Source of the DNA: Pseudomonas sp. 6D_7.1_Bac1
GTDB lineage: Bacteria; Pseudomonadota; Gammaproteobacteria; Pseudomonadales; Pseudomonadaceae
DNA: 64,000 bases
Direction of reading: 5' to 3'
Assembly: GCF_025465945.1 (NCBI RefSeq)
Contig: NZ_JANLNW010000052.1
Span: 284,075-348,074, forward strand
The stretch's first letter is position 1. Each line of letters starts with the position of its first letter. Shown piece after piece: positions 37,501-47,079 of this stretch. The position numbers were made by a program, and so were the translations under genes. The notes under the pieces were generated by a model that saw nothing but the letters and a program-made list of their open reading frames with translations, ran no database searches and was not told where the DNA came from.

Positions 37501-38462
37501 AGTTCCTCGGCGAAGGCCGTGATCTGGCTGAGCTGACCGCACGTTTCGCCGAGGCCAGTCAGGCTGCTCTGGCGGTACCGCAGACCGCGAAAAGCCAGCA
37601 GCCGGTGGAGGCCAAGGTTTTCGCGGCGGTGGCCGAGAAAACCCAACAGAAGATCGCCGGGCTGTCGATGACGGTCTACCCGGCGCTGGTGGAAGAGGCC
37701 GGCACGGTCAAGGAGGGGCGTTTTTCGACCCCGGCCGAGGCCGAGTTCCAGCATCGTCGGGCGTTGCAGCGTTTGCTCATGCAGCAACTGGCCGAGCCGG
37801 CGAAGTTCCTGCGCGGCAAGCTGCCGGGGCTCACCGAGCTGGGGCTGATGTACCGCGAGCTGGGGCGCATCGACAGTCTGGTGGAAGACATTCTGCTGGC
37901 AAGCCTGGACAGCTGCATTCTCGATGGCGAAGCCAGTTTGCCGCGTGACGGTGCCGGACTGGCCTCGCTGGCCGAGCGCAAGCGCGGTGCGTGGACCGAA
38001 CATGCCGAGCGTCTGGCGAAACTGACGCTGGAGATTCTCAAGCACTGGCACGGTTTGCAGAAACGCTTCAAAGGCAAGATCGACCTGGCGCAAGCGGTAG
38101 CCCTGAACGACATCAAGCAACAATTGAGTCACCTGGTGTATCCGGGCTTTGTCCGTGAAACCCCGATGCAGTGGCTCAAGGAACTACCGCGCTACTTGAA
38201 AACCGTCGAGCAGCGCTTCGAGAAACTGGGCGCTCAGGTGCAGAAGGACCGGGTCTGGAGCGGCGAATTGTCCGGCCTCTGGACTCAGTACCAGACTCGC
38301 GCCAACAAGCACGCCCAGGAAGGCAAGCGCGATCCGCAGCTTGAACTCTATCGCTGGTGGCTGGAGGAATACCGGGTTTCGCTGTTCGCCCAGCAATTGG
38401 GAACCAAAGTGCCAATCTCCGACAAGCGCTTAAGCAAGCAATGGAGTCAAGTCGAACCCTAA
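34551..38462 (+). CDS. hrpA: ATP-dependent RNA helicase HrpA (DEAH box)
   Basis: A 1303-residue DEAH/RHA helicase, about the length of E. coli HrpA. Walker A is GETGSGKT (about residues 96-103), motif Ia QPRRIAARSVASR, DEAH at about 192-195, motif III SATI, and QRKGRCGRV (motif VI) near 403. The winged-helix, ratchet and OB-fold regions follow, then a long C-terminal HrpA-specific extension. It acts on mRNA and rescues collided ribosomes in E. coli. An ATG at 34551 is used. A REPIN follows the gene. Confidence 0.96.
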   Translation: MTDESPSIDKLLKNLDHAMLADRHRLRRQLLELRKKPDEAKLALWVTRMQASCDQVLARRASLPVIRYDDSLPIAAKRDEIKEALLKHQVLIIAGETGSGKTTQLPKICLEIGRGQHGLIGHTQPRRIAARSVASRVAEELATPLGALVGYQVRFEDQSDSNTLIKLMTDGILLAETQNDRYLERYDTIIVDEAHERSLNIDFLLGYLKTLLPRRPDLKVIITSATIDLERFSKHFDDAPIVEVSGRTFPVDTWYRPLTLEQDEEGNRVEDDLTVDQAILATLDEIAAFERSERRSPGDVLVFLPGEREIRDAADMLRKAQLKHTEILPLYARLSPAEQQRIFQSHPGRRVVLATNVAETSLTVPGIRYVIDSGTARISRYSYRAKVQRLPIEAISQASANQRKGRCGRVEPGICIRLYSEEDFIGRPEFTDPEILRTNLAAVILQMLHLRLGEITDFPFIEPPDGKAISDGFNLLQELSAVDRNSQLTPLGRQLARLPVDPRMGRMLLEAAKLGSLQEVLIVASAMSIQDPRERPPERQQAADQAHAQWKDVDSDFAGLVNLWRGFEEQRQALTASPLRNWCRKNFLNYLRLREWRDSHRQLSLICRDMQLSLNKEPADYPKLHKAVLSGLLSQIGQKTEDGDYLGARQRRFWIHPSSGLGKKRPQWLMTAELVETTKLYARMVAKIEPDWIEPLAGHLIKKNHFEPHWEKKRGQVVAYEQITLFGLIVVGRRAVHYGPIDPVTSRELFIREALVRGEIQSKAKCLSANAQLLEQLDELEAKARRRDILADEETLFAFYDARLPAEIHQTATFDSWYRVNSQKDPQLLIMREEDVLAREASEVTAAHYPDTLRLGDLTLPLSYHFEPNHPRDGVTLRVPAPLLPALPPERLEWLVPGVIEAKCIALVRNLPKALRKNFVPVPDFVKAALQRISFAEGSLPQALGRELLRMTGARVSDEAWAEAAQQVESHLRMNLEIVDGQGEFLGEGRDLAELTARFAEASQAALAVPQTAKSQQPVEAKVFAAVAEKTQQKIAGLSMTVYPALVEEAGTVKEGRFSTPAEAEFQHRRALQRLLMQQLAEPAKFLRGKLPGLTELGLMYRELGRIDSLVEDILLASLDSCILDGEASLPRDGAGLASLAERKRGAWTEHAERLAKLTLEILKHWHGLQKRFKGKIDLAQAVALNDIKQQLSHLVYPGFVRETPMQWLKELPRYLKTVEQRFEKLGAQVQKDRVWSGELSGLWTQYQTRANKHAQEGKRDPQLELYRWWLEEYRVSLFAQQLGTKVPISDKRLSKQWSQVEP

Positions 38463-38466
38463 ACCC

Positions 38467-38555
38467 TGTGGGAGCGAGCTTGCTCGCGAGGGGGCAGAAA
38501 ATTCAACATCAATGTTGACTGACACACCGCTTTCGCGAGCAGGCTCGCTCCCACA
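38467..38555. repeat. REPIN, GTGGGAGCGAGC family
   Basis: TGTGGGAGCGAGCTTGCTCG from 38467 and TCGCGAGCAGGCTCGCTCCC to 38555. It occupies the first part of the 306-bp gap after hrpA. The rest holds no gene that I can see and presumably carries the KAS III promoter. Confidence 0.9.
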
Positions 38556-38768
38556 GGTCTGCCATTGTTCTTGCGACAGGGGCCAAACGCCAATGTTTAT
38601 GGCAAACTTCGCCGTTATAAACGCCGGCCCCGCAGATTTGAGCCTTCGCAGCCAGAGCGTATCGGAATAAAGCGATGCCAGGTTGATGCCCTTTGACGGG
38701 ATAAGACCCTTTATGCGTTGGTACGTCGGTGCCAACGCTTTCTGCCTGAACAGATTAGAGAAACGACC

Positions 38769-39890
38769 ATGCATAATGTCGTCATCAGCGGCACCGGCCT
38801 GTACACCCCGGCCAACAGCATCTCCAACGAAGAGCTGGTGCAGTCTTTCAATGCTTACGTCGCTCAGTTCAATGCTGACAACGCCGACGCCATCGAGCGT
38901 GGCGAAGTGGAAGCGTTGACCGAATCCAGCGCCGCCTTTATCGAAAAAGCCTCGGGGATCAAAAGCCGCTTTGTCATGGACAAGGAAGGCATTCTCGATC
39001 CAAAGCGCATGGCGCCTCGTTTGCCTGAGCGCTCCAACGATGAATGGTCGGTGCTGTGCCAGATGGCCATTGGTGCCGCCGAACAAGCCCTGCAACGTGC
39101 CGGCAAGACCGCAGCGGATATCGACGGGGTGATCGTCGCCTGCTCCAACCTGCAACGCGCCTACCCGGCCATTGCGATTGAAGTCCAGGAAGCGCTGGGT
39201 ATCGAAGGTTTCGGTTTCGACATGAACGTGGCCTGTTCCTCGGCGACGTTTGGTATTCAGGCAGCCACCAACAGCGTACAGCTGGGCCAGGCCCGGGCGA
39301 TTCTGATGGTCAACCCGGAAGTCTGCACCGGTCACCTGAACTTTCGTGACCGTGACAGCCACTTCATCTTCGGCGACGCCGCCACTGCGGTGATCATCGA
39401 ACGTGCCGATCTGGCCACGTCCAAGTACCAGTTCGACATCGTCAGCACCAAACTGCTGACCAAGTTCTCCAACAACATCCGCAACAACTTCGGCTTCCTC
39501 AACCGCGCGGCGGAAGAGGGCATCGGTGCCCGTGACAAACTCTTCGTCCAGGAAGGCCGCAAGGTGTTCCGCGATGTCTGCCCGATGGTCGCGGAACTGA
39601 TCGCCACCCATCTGGACGAGAACAAGCTGAACGTCAGCGACGTGAAGCGTTTCTGGCTGCACCAGGCCAACCTCAGCATGAACCACCTGATCGTCAAGAA
39701 GCTGCTGGGCCGCGAAGCCACCGAAGAAGAAGCACCGGTGATTCTCGACACCTATGCCAACACCAGTTCCGCAGGTTCAGTGATTGCCTTTCACAAGAAC
39801 CAGGACGATTTGCCAGCGGGTTCGTTGGCGGTGCTCAGCTCGTTTGGTGCCGGCTATTCGATTGGCAGCGTGATTCTGCGCAAGCGCTGA
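38769..39890 (+). CDS. Beta-ketoacyl-ACP synthase III family protein
   Basis: A 373-residue thiolase-fold enzyme. The catalytic triad is visible: Cys156 in NVACSSATFG, His in FWLHQAN (near residue 300) and Asn in DTYANTSSAG (near residue 335). It is longer than housekeeping FabH (about 320) and resembles the Pseudomonas FabH2 type (PA3286), which condenses octanoyl-CoA with malonyl-ACP to feed beta-oxidation products into fatty acid synthesis. That match is from memory of the family. The ATG at 38769 is chosen because the upstream frame lacks a ribosome site. Confidence 0.85.
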   Translation: MHNVVISGTGLYTPANSISNEELVQSFNAYVAQFNADNADAIERGEVEALTESSAAFIEKASGIKSRFVMDKEGILDPKRMAPRLPERSNDEWSVLCQMAIGAAEQALQRAGKTAADIDGVIVACSNLQRAYPAIAIEVQEALGIEGFGFDMNVACSSATFGIQAATNSVQLGQARAILMVNPEVCTGHLNFRDRDSHFIFGDAATAVIIERADLATSKYQFDIVSTKLLTKFSNNIRNNFGFLNRAAEEGIGARDKLFVQEGRKVFRDVCPMVAELIATHLDENKLNVSDVKRFWLHQANLSMNHLIVKKLLGREATEEEAPVILDTYANTSSAGSVIAFHKNQDDLPAGSLAVLSSFGAGYSIGSVILRKR

Positions 39891-39907
39891 TTGCAGCGCG
39901 AATCCCC

Positions 39908-40039
39908 TGTGGCGAGGGAGCTTGCTCCCGCTCGGCTGCGTAGCAGTCGTAAGATGGTCGCAGTGTTTTACCTGATGAAACGCGGTTGTCGATTTTGGGA
40001 CCGCTTCGCGCTCCAGCGCGAGCAAGCTCGCTCGCCACA
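39908..40039. repeat. REPIN, GTGGCGAGGGAGC family, with mixed right arm
   Basis: The left arm TGTGGCGAGGGAGCTTGCTC is standard; the right arm AGCGCGAGCAAGCTCGCTCG is partly shifted towards the other family. It ends 14 bp before the ECF sigma start, so it may affect that gene's leader. Confidence 0.85.
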
Positions 40040-40053
40040 GGAAATCAGCGTTG

Positions 40054-40662
40054 ATGACTGACGATACGCAACTGCTCGAACGCCTGCTGGCGGGCGAGCA
40101 GCGGGCTTACAAGGAACTGGTTGGTACTTACCAGAGCGCCATGCGGGCGGTGGCCTACGCCATCGTCGGTTCGCGCAATGCCGATGAAGTGGTGCAGGAT
40201 GCCTGGCTGTCAGTGGTGCGTAATCTGGCCGGTTTTCAAGGCCGTTCGAGCCTCAAGACCTGGTTGTTGACCATTACCGCCAACGCGGCGAAAAACCGAT
40301 ACAAGCAAAACCGTCGGGAAGTCCTGATGGACGACTTACCGTCCCCGCATGGCACCATCGACGACGATCGTTTTTCGGCGGGCGATGGCCACTGGCTGGT
40401 GGCGCCGTTTGCCTGGCACCAGGACACGCCGGAAGCATTGCTCACCGAAAGCGAATTGCGTGAATGCCTGGAACATACCTTGCTCAGCCTGTCGGAACTG
40501 CAAAGCAGTGTGCTGCTGTTGCGTGAGCGTCAAGGCCTGGAGCTGGAAGAGATCTGTAATCTTCTGGAGATCTCGCTCTCCAATGTTCGGGTGCTGCTGC
40601 ACCGGGCACGGTTGAAGGTTTTTGCGACCGTGGAGCATTTTGAGGAAACCGGCGAATGTTGA
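40054..40662 (+). CDS. ECF-family RNA polymerase sigma factor
   Basis: A 202-residue group IV sigma factor. Region 2 contains YAIVGSRNADEVVQDAWLSVVRN and GRSSLKTWLLTITANAAKNR. Region 4 contains LSELQSSVLLLRERQGLELE and the helix-turn-helix EICNLLEISLSNVRVLLHRAR. It overlaps by 7 bp a small zinc-finger protein that is the expected anti-sigma factor. An OprP-like porin follows 251 bp after that pair and may be a target. The ATG at 40054 is used; a REPIN lies immediately upstream. Confidence 0.92.
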   Translation: MTDDTQLLERLLAGEQRAYKELVGTYQSAMRAVAYAIVGSRNADEVVQDAWLSVVRNLAGFQGRSSLKTWLLTITANAAKNRYKQNRREVLMDDLPSPHGTIDDDRFSAGDGHWLVAPFAWHQDTPEALLTESELRECLEHTLLSLSELQSSVLLLRERQGLELEEICNLLEISLSNVRVLLHRARLKVFATVEHFEETGEC

Positions 40663-40892
40663 CCTGTAAGGAACAAGTGGCGCGGTCCAGCGATTATCTC
40701 GATGGTCAGTTGAGTTTTCGTGAGCGGCTGATGGTGCGTCATCATCTGATGTTTTGCCCCAATTGCCGGCGGTTCATTCGGCAGATGCGGTTGATGCAGG
40801 CGACCTTGCGCGTCATGCCCGAAAAGCCGGTTCCCGATGTCGACGAGCTCGCCGAACGCCTGGCCGCTGAACGGCAGAAGAACAGCAACTAG
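40656..40892 (+). CDS. Zinc-finger anti-sigma factor (ZAS type)
   Basis: A 78-residue protein with a short anti-sigma domain. MLTCKEQVARSSDYLDGQLS is the typical opening, and HHLMFCPNC supplies the HxxxCxxC zinc site (about residues 28-36). There is no membrane segment, so it would be a soluble, redox- or zinc-responsive inhibitor of the sigma factor just upstream. The 7-bp overlap gives translational coupling and a fixed ratio. Confidence 0.88.
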   Translation: MLTCKEQVARSSDYLDGQLSFRERLMVRHHLMFCPNCRRFIRQMRLMQATLRVMPEKPVPDVDELAERLAAERQKNSN

Positions 40893-40947
40893 CTGCGCCG
40901 CAAACATTCCTGCTTCCTCCCTCTTAATGTTTTAACCGCTCTAGCTT

Positions 40948-40988
40948 GAGGCTTTCAGCGTGAAGCTCGCGGCTGCTTTTTTTTTGCT
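40948..40988 (+). terminator. Probable terminator after the sigma/anti-sigma pair
   Basis: An imperfect stem (GAGGCTTTC with GTGAAGCTC) is followed by GCGGCTGC and nine Ts, 56 bp after the anti-sigma stop. It would separate the pair from the porin gene. Confidence 0.5.
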
Positions 40989-41143
40989 TATACCTTTTCG
41001 AAATAACAAGTTACATCTTGTAAGCGTAATTTATTAAATCGTAACCCCTCTGAAATACCCCCTCCCCAAGATCCCCCCCAACACAAGCGGGCCACTCCCG
41101 CGTGTTTCCAACGCTACAAACCACCAATAAGGGGAGCTCTTCG

Positions 41144-42478
41144 ATGATCCGCAAGCACTTCGCCGGTTTTGTTGCCAGCACACTGGCAATAGCAGTGACC
41201 GTCCAGGCTTTCGCTGGCACCGTCACCACTGACGGCGCCGATATCGTAGTCAAAACCAAAGGCGGCCTTGAGGTTGCCACCACCGACTCGGCCTTCAGCT
41301 TCAAGCTGGGCGGTCGTCTGCAAGCCGATTACGGTCGTTTCGACGGGTATTACACCAAGGATGGCGATACCGCCGACGCCGCCTATTTCCGCCGTGCCTA
41401 CCTTGAACTGGGCGGTACCGCCTACAAGGATTGGAAATACCAGGTCAACTACGACTTCTCCCATAACTCGGGGACTTCGAACGACGGGTACTTCGACGAA
41501 GCATCGGTTTCCTACGTTGGCTTCAAGCCGGTGACCCTTCGCGCCGGTCGTTTTGACGAAGACTTCGGTCTGGAAAAAGCCACCAGTTCCAAGTGGGTTA
41601 CCGCGATGGAGCGTAACGCGGCTTACGAACTCGCTGATTGGGTCAACTCCCACGAAAATGGCATGGGTCTGCAGGCCAGTTCCGTTGTCGCTGACATGGC
41701 TTACCTGTCCGCCAGCGTCGCGGCCAAAAACATCAATGACAGCCACGGCGACAGCGTCAAGCAGTTCAACGCCCGTGCCGTGTTTGCGCCGATGCACGAA
41801 ACCGGTAACGTCCTGCACTTTGGTCTGGACTTCGCCAGCCGCGACCTGACCGACACCGCGTTCGACTCACGCATTCGCCCACGTCTGGGTGTTCGTGGCG
41901 TCTCCACCAGCGGCGGTAACGACGCCGGCACCAACGGCAACCGTGCGACCTTTGGTGGTGGTGTCGGCCTTAACTCGGCCAACCTCACGGCGGTTGGCGC
42001 CTACGACACCGACACCGTGTTCGGTGGTGAATTTGCCTTCGCAACCGGCCCGTTCTCGGCTCAGGCGGAATACCTGAACCGCAAAATGAAAGCGGACAGC
42101 AACGCCTATCAGGACATCAGAGCCAGCGGTTACTACGGGCAACTGGCGTACACCCTGACCGGCGAATCCCGCATCTACAAGCTCGACGGTGCCAAGTTCG
42201 ACACCATCAAGCCTGAGAACAAGCAGTACGGCGCGTGGGAAGTGTTCTACCGCTACGACAACATCAAGGTCGATGACAAGAACGTCGTGGTTAACACGGC
42301 CACCCGTGAAGCCGGCGACGCCAAGGCCACCATGAACACCATCGGTGTTAACTGGTATGCCAACGAAGCGGTGAAGATCTCCGCCAACTACATCAAGGTC
42401 AACACTGACCGTGTCACCAACAATGTTGGCGACGACAGCGGTGATGCTCTGGTAGCGCGCCTGCAGTACGTGTTCTAA
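41144..42478 (+). CDS. OprP/OprO-family outer-membrane porin
   Basis: A 444-residue porin. A signal peptide ([16 protein letters not shown]) is followed by the OprP-type start [19 protein letters not shown] and the [18 protein letters not shown] strand, and the protein ends in a phenylalanine (RLQYVF) as outer-membrane barrels do. OprP and OprO take up phosphate and polyphosphate; I could not find a Pho box upstream, so the substrate is open. GGGGAG precedes the ATG at 41144. A clear terminator follows. Confidence 0.87.
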   Translation: MIRKHFAGFVASTLAIAVTVQAFAGTVTTDGADIVVKTKGGLEVATTDSAFSFKLGGRLQADYGRFDGYYTKDGDTADAAYFRRAYLELGGTAYKDWKYQVNYDFSHNSGTSNDGYFDEASVSYVGFKPVTLRAGRFDEDFGLEKATSSKWVTAMERNAAYELADWVNSHENGMGLQASSVVADMAYLSASVAAKNINDSHGDSVKQFNARAVFAPMHETGNVLHFGLDFASRDLTDTAFDSRIRPRLGVRGVSTSGGNDAGTNGNRATFGGGVGLNSANLTAVGAYDTDTVFGGEFAFATGPFSAQAEYLNRKMKADSNAYQDIRASGYYGQLAYTLTGESRIYKLDGAKFDTIKPENKQYGAWEVFYRYDNIKVDDKNVVVNTATREAGDAKATMNTIGVNWYANEAVKISANYIKVNTDRVTNNVGDDSGDALVARLQYVF

Positions 42479-42538
42479 GCAACAGCAAAACCGCTACAGA
42501 GCTTTTTCTTCATCCGTTAAGGCTCCTCACGTCTTTGA

Positions 42539-42562
42539 CCCCGCTTCGGCGGGTTTTTTTTT
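42539..42562 (+). terminator. Rho-independent terminator after the porin
   Basis: CCCCGC-TTCG-GCGGG followed by nine Ts, 60 bp after the porin stop. The UUCG tetraloop makes it strong. It also lies just beyond the end of the converging permease gene. Confidence 0.93.
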
Positions 42563-42597
42563 GTGCACAAATGTGCTTCGCCAGCAACGGTACGAAC

Positions 42598-43875
42598 CTA
42601 TTGCCAGACCGGCAGCAGGCCCAGGGTGAACAGCACATGGGAAACGGCGTTCAGCAGGCCGAACATCAGGATCACGACGATCATCGGTGTACCGCCCCAG
42701 ACTCGGTACAGCGGGCTGCCGAAGCGTTTGCGCGAGGCGTGCGCAAGCAGGGCCGGGGTGATGACCGCCCATAGGGTCGCGGCCAGGCCGGCAAAGCCGA
42801 TGGCGTGGATAAAACCTTCCGGCCAGAGCAGTCCGCAGGCCATGGGGGGGACGAAGGTGACGGCAGCGGTTTTCAAGCGACCCAGCGGGCTGTCGTCGAA
42901 CTTCAGCACATCGGCCAGGTAGTCGAACAGGCCCAGCGTCACGCCGAGGAAGGAGCAGGCGACGGCAAAGTTGGAAAACAGCGTGAGCAGCAGGTCGACC
43001 CTGGCGCTGTTGAGCAGGGTGCTCAGGGCGTTGATCAGCACATCGATGCTGCCGCCTTGTCGGGCGATGTCCTTGAACTGTTCGCGGGGCAATGTGCCCA
43101 TGGTGCAGAGCATCCAGATGACATACAGCCCCAGGGCAATCAGGGTGCCGATCAGCAGGCAGGAGCGGATGCGTTGCGGGGCCTTGCCGTAGTGTTTCAT
43201 CAGGCTTGGCACGTTGCCGTGGAAGCCGAAGGAGGTCAGGCAGAACGGCAGGGTCATCAACAGGTACGGCAGATAGTGGCTGTCTGTTGCACCTGCGTTA
43301 CTCAAGACCGCTGGCTGCACATGGCCCAGCAGCCCGCCGAAGGTCAGGAAAAAAGCCAACACTTTGGCGCCGAACACCAGCGTGGTGATGCGGCTGACCG
43401 CTGCGGTGCTGAGCCAGACGATAAACGCCACGATCAGGGCGAAGATCAGGCCGCCGCTGCGTGTGGACACCTCCAGGCCCAGTTGGCGGGTGGTGTGTGA
43501 AATCACCGATCCGCTGGCCGAAATGTAGGCGTAGGTCAGTATGTAAAGCACGAACACGATGCTTAGGCCATTGACGCAGTTCCAGCGTTGACCGAGCAGG
43601 TCGCGGGTGATGGTGGAGAAGCTCGCGCCCAGTCGGTAATTGAGGTTGGCCTCAAGGATCATCAGCCCCGAATGCAGGGTGCAGAACCAGGACAGGAGCA
43701 GCACGACGAGGGAGCCGTAGAACCACAGGCCGGACATCATCACCGGTAGCGAGAACATGCCGGCGCCGACGATGGTGCCACCGATGATCATGGCGCCACC
43801 CAGCACCGAGGGCGATTTTTCGAGGGCGGCTGGGTGGGCCGCTGAAGCGGTTGAAATCATGGAAGTAGCGCGCAT
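42598..43875 (-). CDS. Aromatic amino acid permease (Mtr/TnaB family)
   Basis: A 425-residue protein with 11 or so hydrophobic segments of the hydroxy/aromatic amino acid permease family. The diagnostic opening [20 protein letters not shown] is present, then [16 protein letters not shown] in the middle, as in tryptophan permeases Mtr and TnaB. It is the last gene of the tryptophan-oxidation-like cluster, 101 bp after the amidase, so tryptophan uptake to feed the cluster is the natural reading. The ATG at 43875 (MRATSM) has AGG upstream; 43860 is the alternative. Confidence 0.88.
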   Translation of the reverse strand: MRATSMISTASAAHPAALEKSPSVLGGAMIIGGTIVGAGMFSLPVMMSGLWFYGSLVVLLLSWFCTLHSGLMILEANLNYRLGASFSTITRDLLGQRWNCVNGLSIVFVLYILTYAYISASGSVISHTTRQLGLEVSTRSGGLIFALIVAFIVWLSTAAVSRITTLVFGAKVLAFFLTFGGLLGHVQPAVLSNAGATDSHYLPYLLMTLPFCLTSFGFHGNVPSLMKHYGKAPQRIRSCLLIGTLIALGLYVIWMLCTMGTLPREQFKDIARQGGSIDVLINALSTLLNSARVDLLLTLFSNFAVACSFLGVTLGLFDYLADVLKFDDSPLGRLKTAAVTFVPPMACGLLWPEGFIHAIGFAGLAATLWAVITPALLAHASRKRFGSPLYRVWGGTPMIVVILMFGLLNAVSHVLFTLGLLPVWQ

Positions 43876-43976
43876 GGCAGGCCTGAATCTTGAATTGTTA
43901 TAAGAGGCGGTTTTTTTGGGGGAGGGCGAGCGAAGCCATCCCGCCGTGAAGCGGGGGATGGCGGTGGTGTGATGGG

Positions 43977-45317
43977 TCAGCGCATGGCGAGCAGCCGCGA
44001 CAGTTTTTGGGCCGTTTCCAACAGGAAACTGTCCTGCCCCGGCAGGGCGTCCAGGGACAGGCCGACCGGCAGGGCACCGGGCGCAGCCACGGGCAGGCTC
44101 ACGCTGGGCGTCGCCAGATTGCTGGCCGGATCGGTGTTGCGCACGAAACGTTCGAAGTGGCTTTCGGCATCGCTGTCGCTGAGCAGCGGCGCAGTGCAAC
44201 TGACCGTCGGGTAAGCGATGAGATCCAGTTGCTGGGCACTGAACAGCCCCGCGTATTCGCGTTCCAGTTGCAGTTTGCTCATCAACGCCTCGATGTAGTC
44301 TTTGTAGGAGATAGCCGGACTCTCAAGCTGCGACATCAGTGTCTTCCTGATACTCGGGTCTTTGATGTCCGCCAGAATGCCGAGGAACCTGTCCCCCAGA
44401 CCGGCCTTCATCAGGAACCGCGGGAAGTCGATGAAGAACTCATAGATGGGCAACGGGAACTGGATGCGCTCATTGATCTCACCCAGCACGCGGTCGTCGA
44501 CGGGAACGAATTCCACACCCTGAGCGGCCAGGTGATCGACAGCGGCCAGGCAGTCACGACGGACCTGGGCATCGAGCTCGGACCACAGAAACGACTCCGG
44601 AAGTCCGATGCGCAACGGGCGATCCGGTAACGCCACCGGCGTGCTGTCGGTCAGGTGCCGATGGATGAACCGGGCATCTTCCAGGGTGCGGGTCAGCAGT
44701 CCGGGCGTGTCCTTGGTTTGCGACACGGGCACGATGCCGTCGGTGGGGTAGCAACCGGTACTTGGCCTGAAACCGACCACACCGCAGAAGGCTGCCGGGA
44801 TGCGGACCGAGCCGCCGGTGTCTGTGCCCACGGCACAGGGCACCAGCCCGGCGGCGACGGCAGCGGCGCATCCGCCGCTGCTGCCTCCGGCGCAGTGCAG
44901 CAGATTGGCCGGGTTGACCACCGCGCCCCAGGTCTGATTGGCCGAGGTCACGCCGAATGACAGTTCGTGCATGTTGTTCTTGCCGGCCACATGCGCGCCC
45001 AGTGCCTTGAAGCGTCGGACGATGCCGGCGTCCTGCGCCGGGTAGTAGTTGGCGAGTCCGGGCGTGCCGGCGGTGGTCGCCAGGCCGTAGGCGTTGATGT
45101 TGTCCTTGAAGGCGACGGGGATCGCGTAGAGCGCAGCCTGGCGCTCGGCGTCCGTGACGCCGAGGGTGCTGAACGTGTTCGGATTGAAACTGATGAAGCT
45201 GTTCAGGTGTCGGGCATCGCGCTGGCGATCCAGCAAGGTCTGGTGCCAGGCGTCCGGGCACAGGGTGCCCAGACGGAATCCATTCACGAGTGCTTCGATT
45301 GAAAGCGGGTTATGCAT
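43977..45317 (-). CDS. iaaH: Amidase, probable indole-3-acetamide hydrolase
   Basis: A 446-residue amidase-signature enzyme. The Ser-cisSer-Lys triad is Lys71 (AFKDN), Ser146 (GGSSGG) and Ser170 ([12 protein letters not shown]). Length and segments resemble IaaH, which hydrolyses indole-3-acetamide to indole-3-acetate and ammonia. The gene directly upstream, 36 bp away, encodes a tryptophan-2-monooxygenase-like enzyme that would make that amide, which supports the call. An amidase also occurs in the iac auxin-degradation cluster (IacH), so homology could run either way. Confidence 0.82.
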   Translation of the reverse strand: MHNPLSIEALVNGFRLGTLCPDAWHQTLLDRQRDARHLNSFISFNPNTFSTLGVTDAERQAALYAIPVAFKDNINAYGLATTAGTPGLANYYPAQDAGIVRRFKALGAHVAGKNNMHELSFGVTSANQTWGAVVNPANLLHCAGGSSGGCAAAVAAGLVPCAVGTDTGGSVRIPAAFCGVVGFRPSTGCYPTDGIVPVSQTKDTPGLLTRTLEDARFIHRHLTDSTPVALPDRPLRIGLPESFLWSELDAQVRRDCLAAVDHLAAQGVEFVPVDDRVLGEINERIQFPLPIYEFFIDFPRFLMKAGLGDRFLGILADIKDPSIRKTLMSQLESPAISYKDYIEALMSKLQLEREYAGLFSAQQLDLIAYPTVSCTAPLLSDSDAESHFERFVRNTDPASNLATPSVSLPVAAPGALPVGLSLDALPGQDSFLLETAQKLSRLLAMR

Positions 45318-45353
45318 ACAGGTATCTCATCGCAAATCGGTGGATATACCGTT

Positions 45354-47063
45354 TCAGCAGTAACGGTAGTGCGAGTGCAGGTCGACCAACGGATTGCCTT
45401 CCAGCAATTCGCCGCCCAGGCTGGCGATCACCGCGCACGCGCAGTTCAGGGCGGTCTGGATCGCCCCTTCGGCCCAGCCGCCCGTGAACGAGGCGCCGCA
45501 GCCGGCCAGGTATAGGCCTGTGTCCTGCTCCGGGTCGAGGGCACTCTGGAACTGATAGAACAACCGTTGCGAGTAGACGTCATCGCCAGGGAAATTGAGC
45601 TTGAACGCACCCAGGGACTGCGGGTCGGTCAGCCAGTCGTACTCCATGACGTAACGCTGGTAGTCACCTTCCAGCGGCACCAGATGGCGGGCGAATTCGG
45701 GGGCGCTCATCGCCAGTTCATCCACCAGACGCTTGCAGCGCTGGACCTTGTCGGTCATGGAAACCATCTTGTGCGAGTCGTCTTCCCAGGTGTAACTGAT
45801 CAGCACCACACCCCAGGATTCCGGGTCCTGCGGGGCGTAGTCCAGGCAGTAGACCCCCTTGACCAGCGTATCGGTCTGGATGTTCTGCGCCAGGCCGTGC
45901 TTGAGCCAGAATTTGTCCCGGGTCAGGATGAACAGCTTGGACGAACCCACCATGTGGGTTTCGTTGATGGCCCGCGCCACGTCGCGACTCACGAACGCCT
46001 GATTCTGGGTCAGGCGCATGTTTACTTGCAGGGCACGGGTCGTCGCGGTGGTGATGACCCGGTCACAGGCATAGGTTTCACCGTTGCAACCCTCCAGCAG
46101 AATCTCGCCATTGGCGCCTTTGTTGATGGATTCGATGCGGGTCCGGCAAATGCGCTCGCTCAGCGATATGCCGCCGAATACCGTTTCGGCGATCAGGTCT
46201 GACAGCGTTGAAATGCCTCGGGGCACCAGACGCTGGTTGACCTCAAGGGCGTTGATCACCAGACGCAGGATTTCCGTGAACGATGCGCGATACACCGACT
46301 GAAAACCGCCCGAACCGATACCCAGCGAGCCGAACAGATGGAAGTCTTCGGGTTTGCGCCACGGCTTGCCGCCCGGTGGTGACTTGCAGGTAAAGATTTC
46401 CACCATGGCCGAGTAGAAAGAGTGGTCGCCGAAGCAATCCAGATAGCGCTGCCACTCGGGCTGCACTTCTTCGAAACTGTGCTTTTCCAGCAGCTCGGTC
46501 AGCAGCAGCGGCGGCGCCAGGTAGGTCCCGTTGTCGAGGGTCACGCCTTCCTTGAGAAAGGCATTCCAGCCGCGGTGTACCGTGTTGAAGATCTCGGGTG
46601 GATGCTCGCCGGCCGCCCAGTGGTAGGTCTCGCCGCGGTAATGGATTTCCGTGTCCACCACCCCGGGGTCGGGGAAGGCTTCGGTGGTCTTGATGCCGAA
46701 CCGGTCGAGGTAGTGAAACAGCCCGACCTCACTGGGAGGAAAACGCATGGCGCCCATCTCGGCGATGAACGCTGGGTGTTGCTCGTTGAAACACTGGGTC
46801 AGGAAGCGTCCCCCCAGGCGTTCTTTGTTGGCTTCGAACAGGGTGACGTGAGTGGCACCGGCCCGCAGCAGTTCATAAGCCGCCACCAGGCCGCTCAGGC
46901 CCGCACCGACTATACCGATCCGTTTATGGGCGATGTCAGGTGGCAGATGGCCTATGGCGTGGGTGGCACGCCGCAGGAATTGTCCGTAGTCGTAGAGCAG
47001 GTCGACGTTTGGGAACGAGCGGGTGCCTTGGGCTTCATCGAAGCCTGAATGGGTGAGGTTCAA
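45354..47063 (-). CDS. iaaM: Flavin monooxygenase resembling tryptophan 2-monooxygenase
   Basis: A 569-residue flavin amine-oxidase-fold protein, close to the 557 residues of IaaM. The FAD dinucleotide site is GIVGAGLSGLVAAYELL (from about residue 50), with FEAN at the strand end. EMGAMRFPP carries Arg107, equivalent to the carboxylate-binding arginine, and the C-terminal FAD contact is YLAGCGASFTGGWAEGA. Expected reaction: L-tryptophan plus O2 to indole-3-acetamide plus CO2. Phenylalanine 2-monooxygenases share the fold, so another aromatic substrate is possible. The start is probably a TTG at 47063 with GGAA upstream, 17 bp after the beta subunit; the frame is open further upstream without a better site. 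Confidence 0.85.
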   Translation of the reverse strand: MNLTHSGFDEAQGTRSFPNVDLLYDYGQFLRRATHAIGHLPPDIAHKRIGIVGAGLSGLVAAYELLRAGATHVTLFEANKERLGGRFLTQCFNEQHPAFIAEMGAMRFPPSEVGLFHYLDRFGIKTTEAFPDPGVVDTEIHYRGETYHWAAGEHPPEIFNTVHRGWNAFLKEGVTLDNGTYLAPPLLLTELLEKHSFEEVQPEWQRYLDCFGDHSFYSAMVEIFTCKSPPGGKPWRKPEDFHLFGSLGIGSGGFQSVYRASFTEILRLVINALEVNQRLVPRGISTLSDLIAETVFGGISLSERICRTRIESINKGANGEILLEGCNGETYACDRVITTATTRALQVNMRLTQNQAFVSRDVARAINETHMVGSSKLFILTRDKFWLKHGLAQNIQTDTLVKGVYCLDYAPQDPESWGVVLISYTWEDDSHKMVSMTDKVQRCKRLVDELAMSAPEFARHLVPLEGDYQRYVMEYDWLTDPQSLGAFKLNFPGDDVYSQRLFYQFQSALDPEQDTGLYLAGCGASFTGGWAEGAIQTALNCACAVIASLGGELLEGNPLVDLHSHYRYC

Positions 47064-47079
47064 TTGAGTGTTCCGGAAA

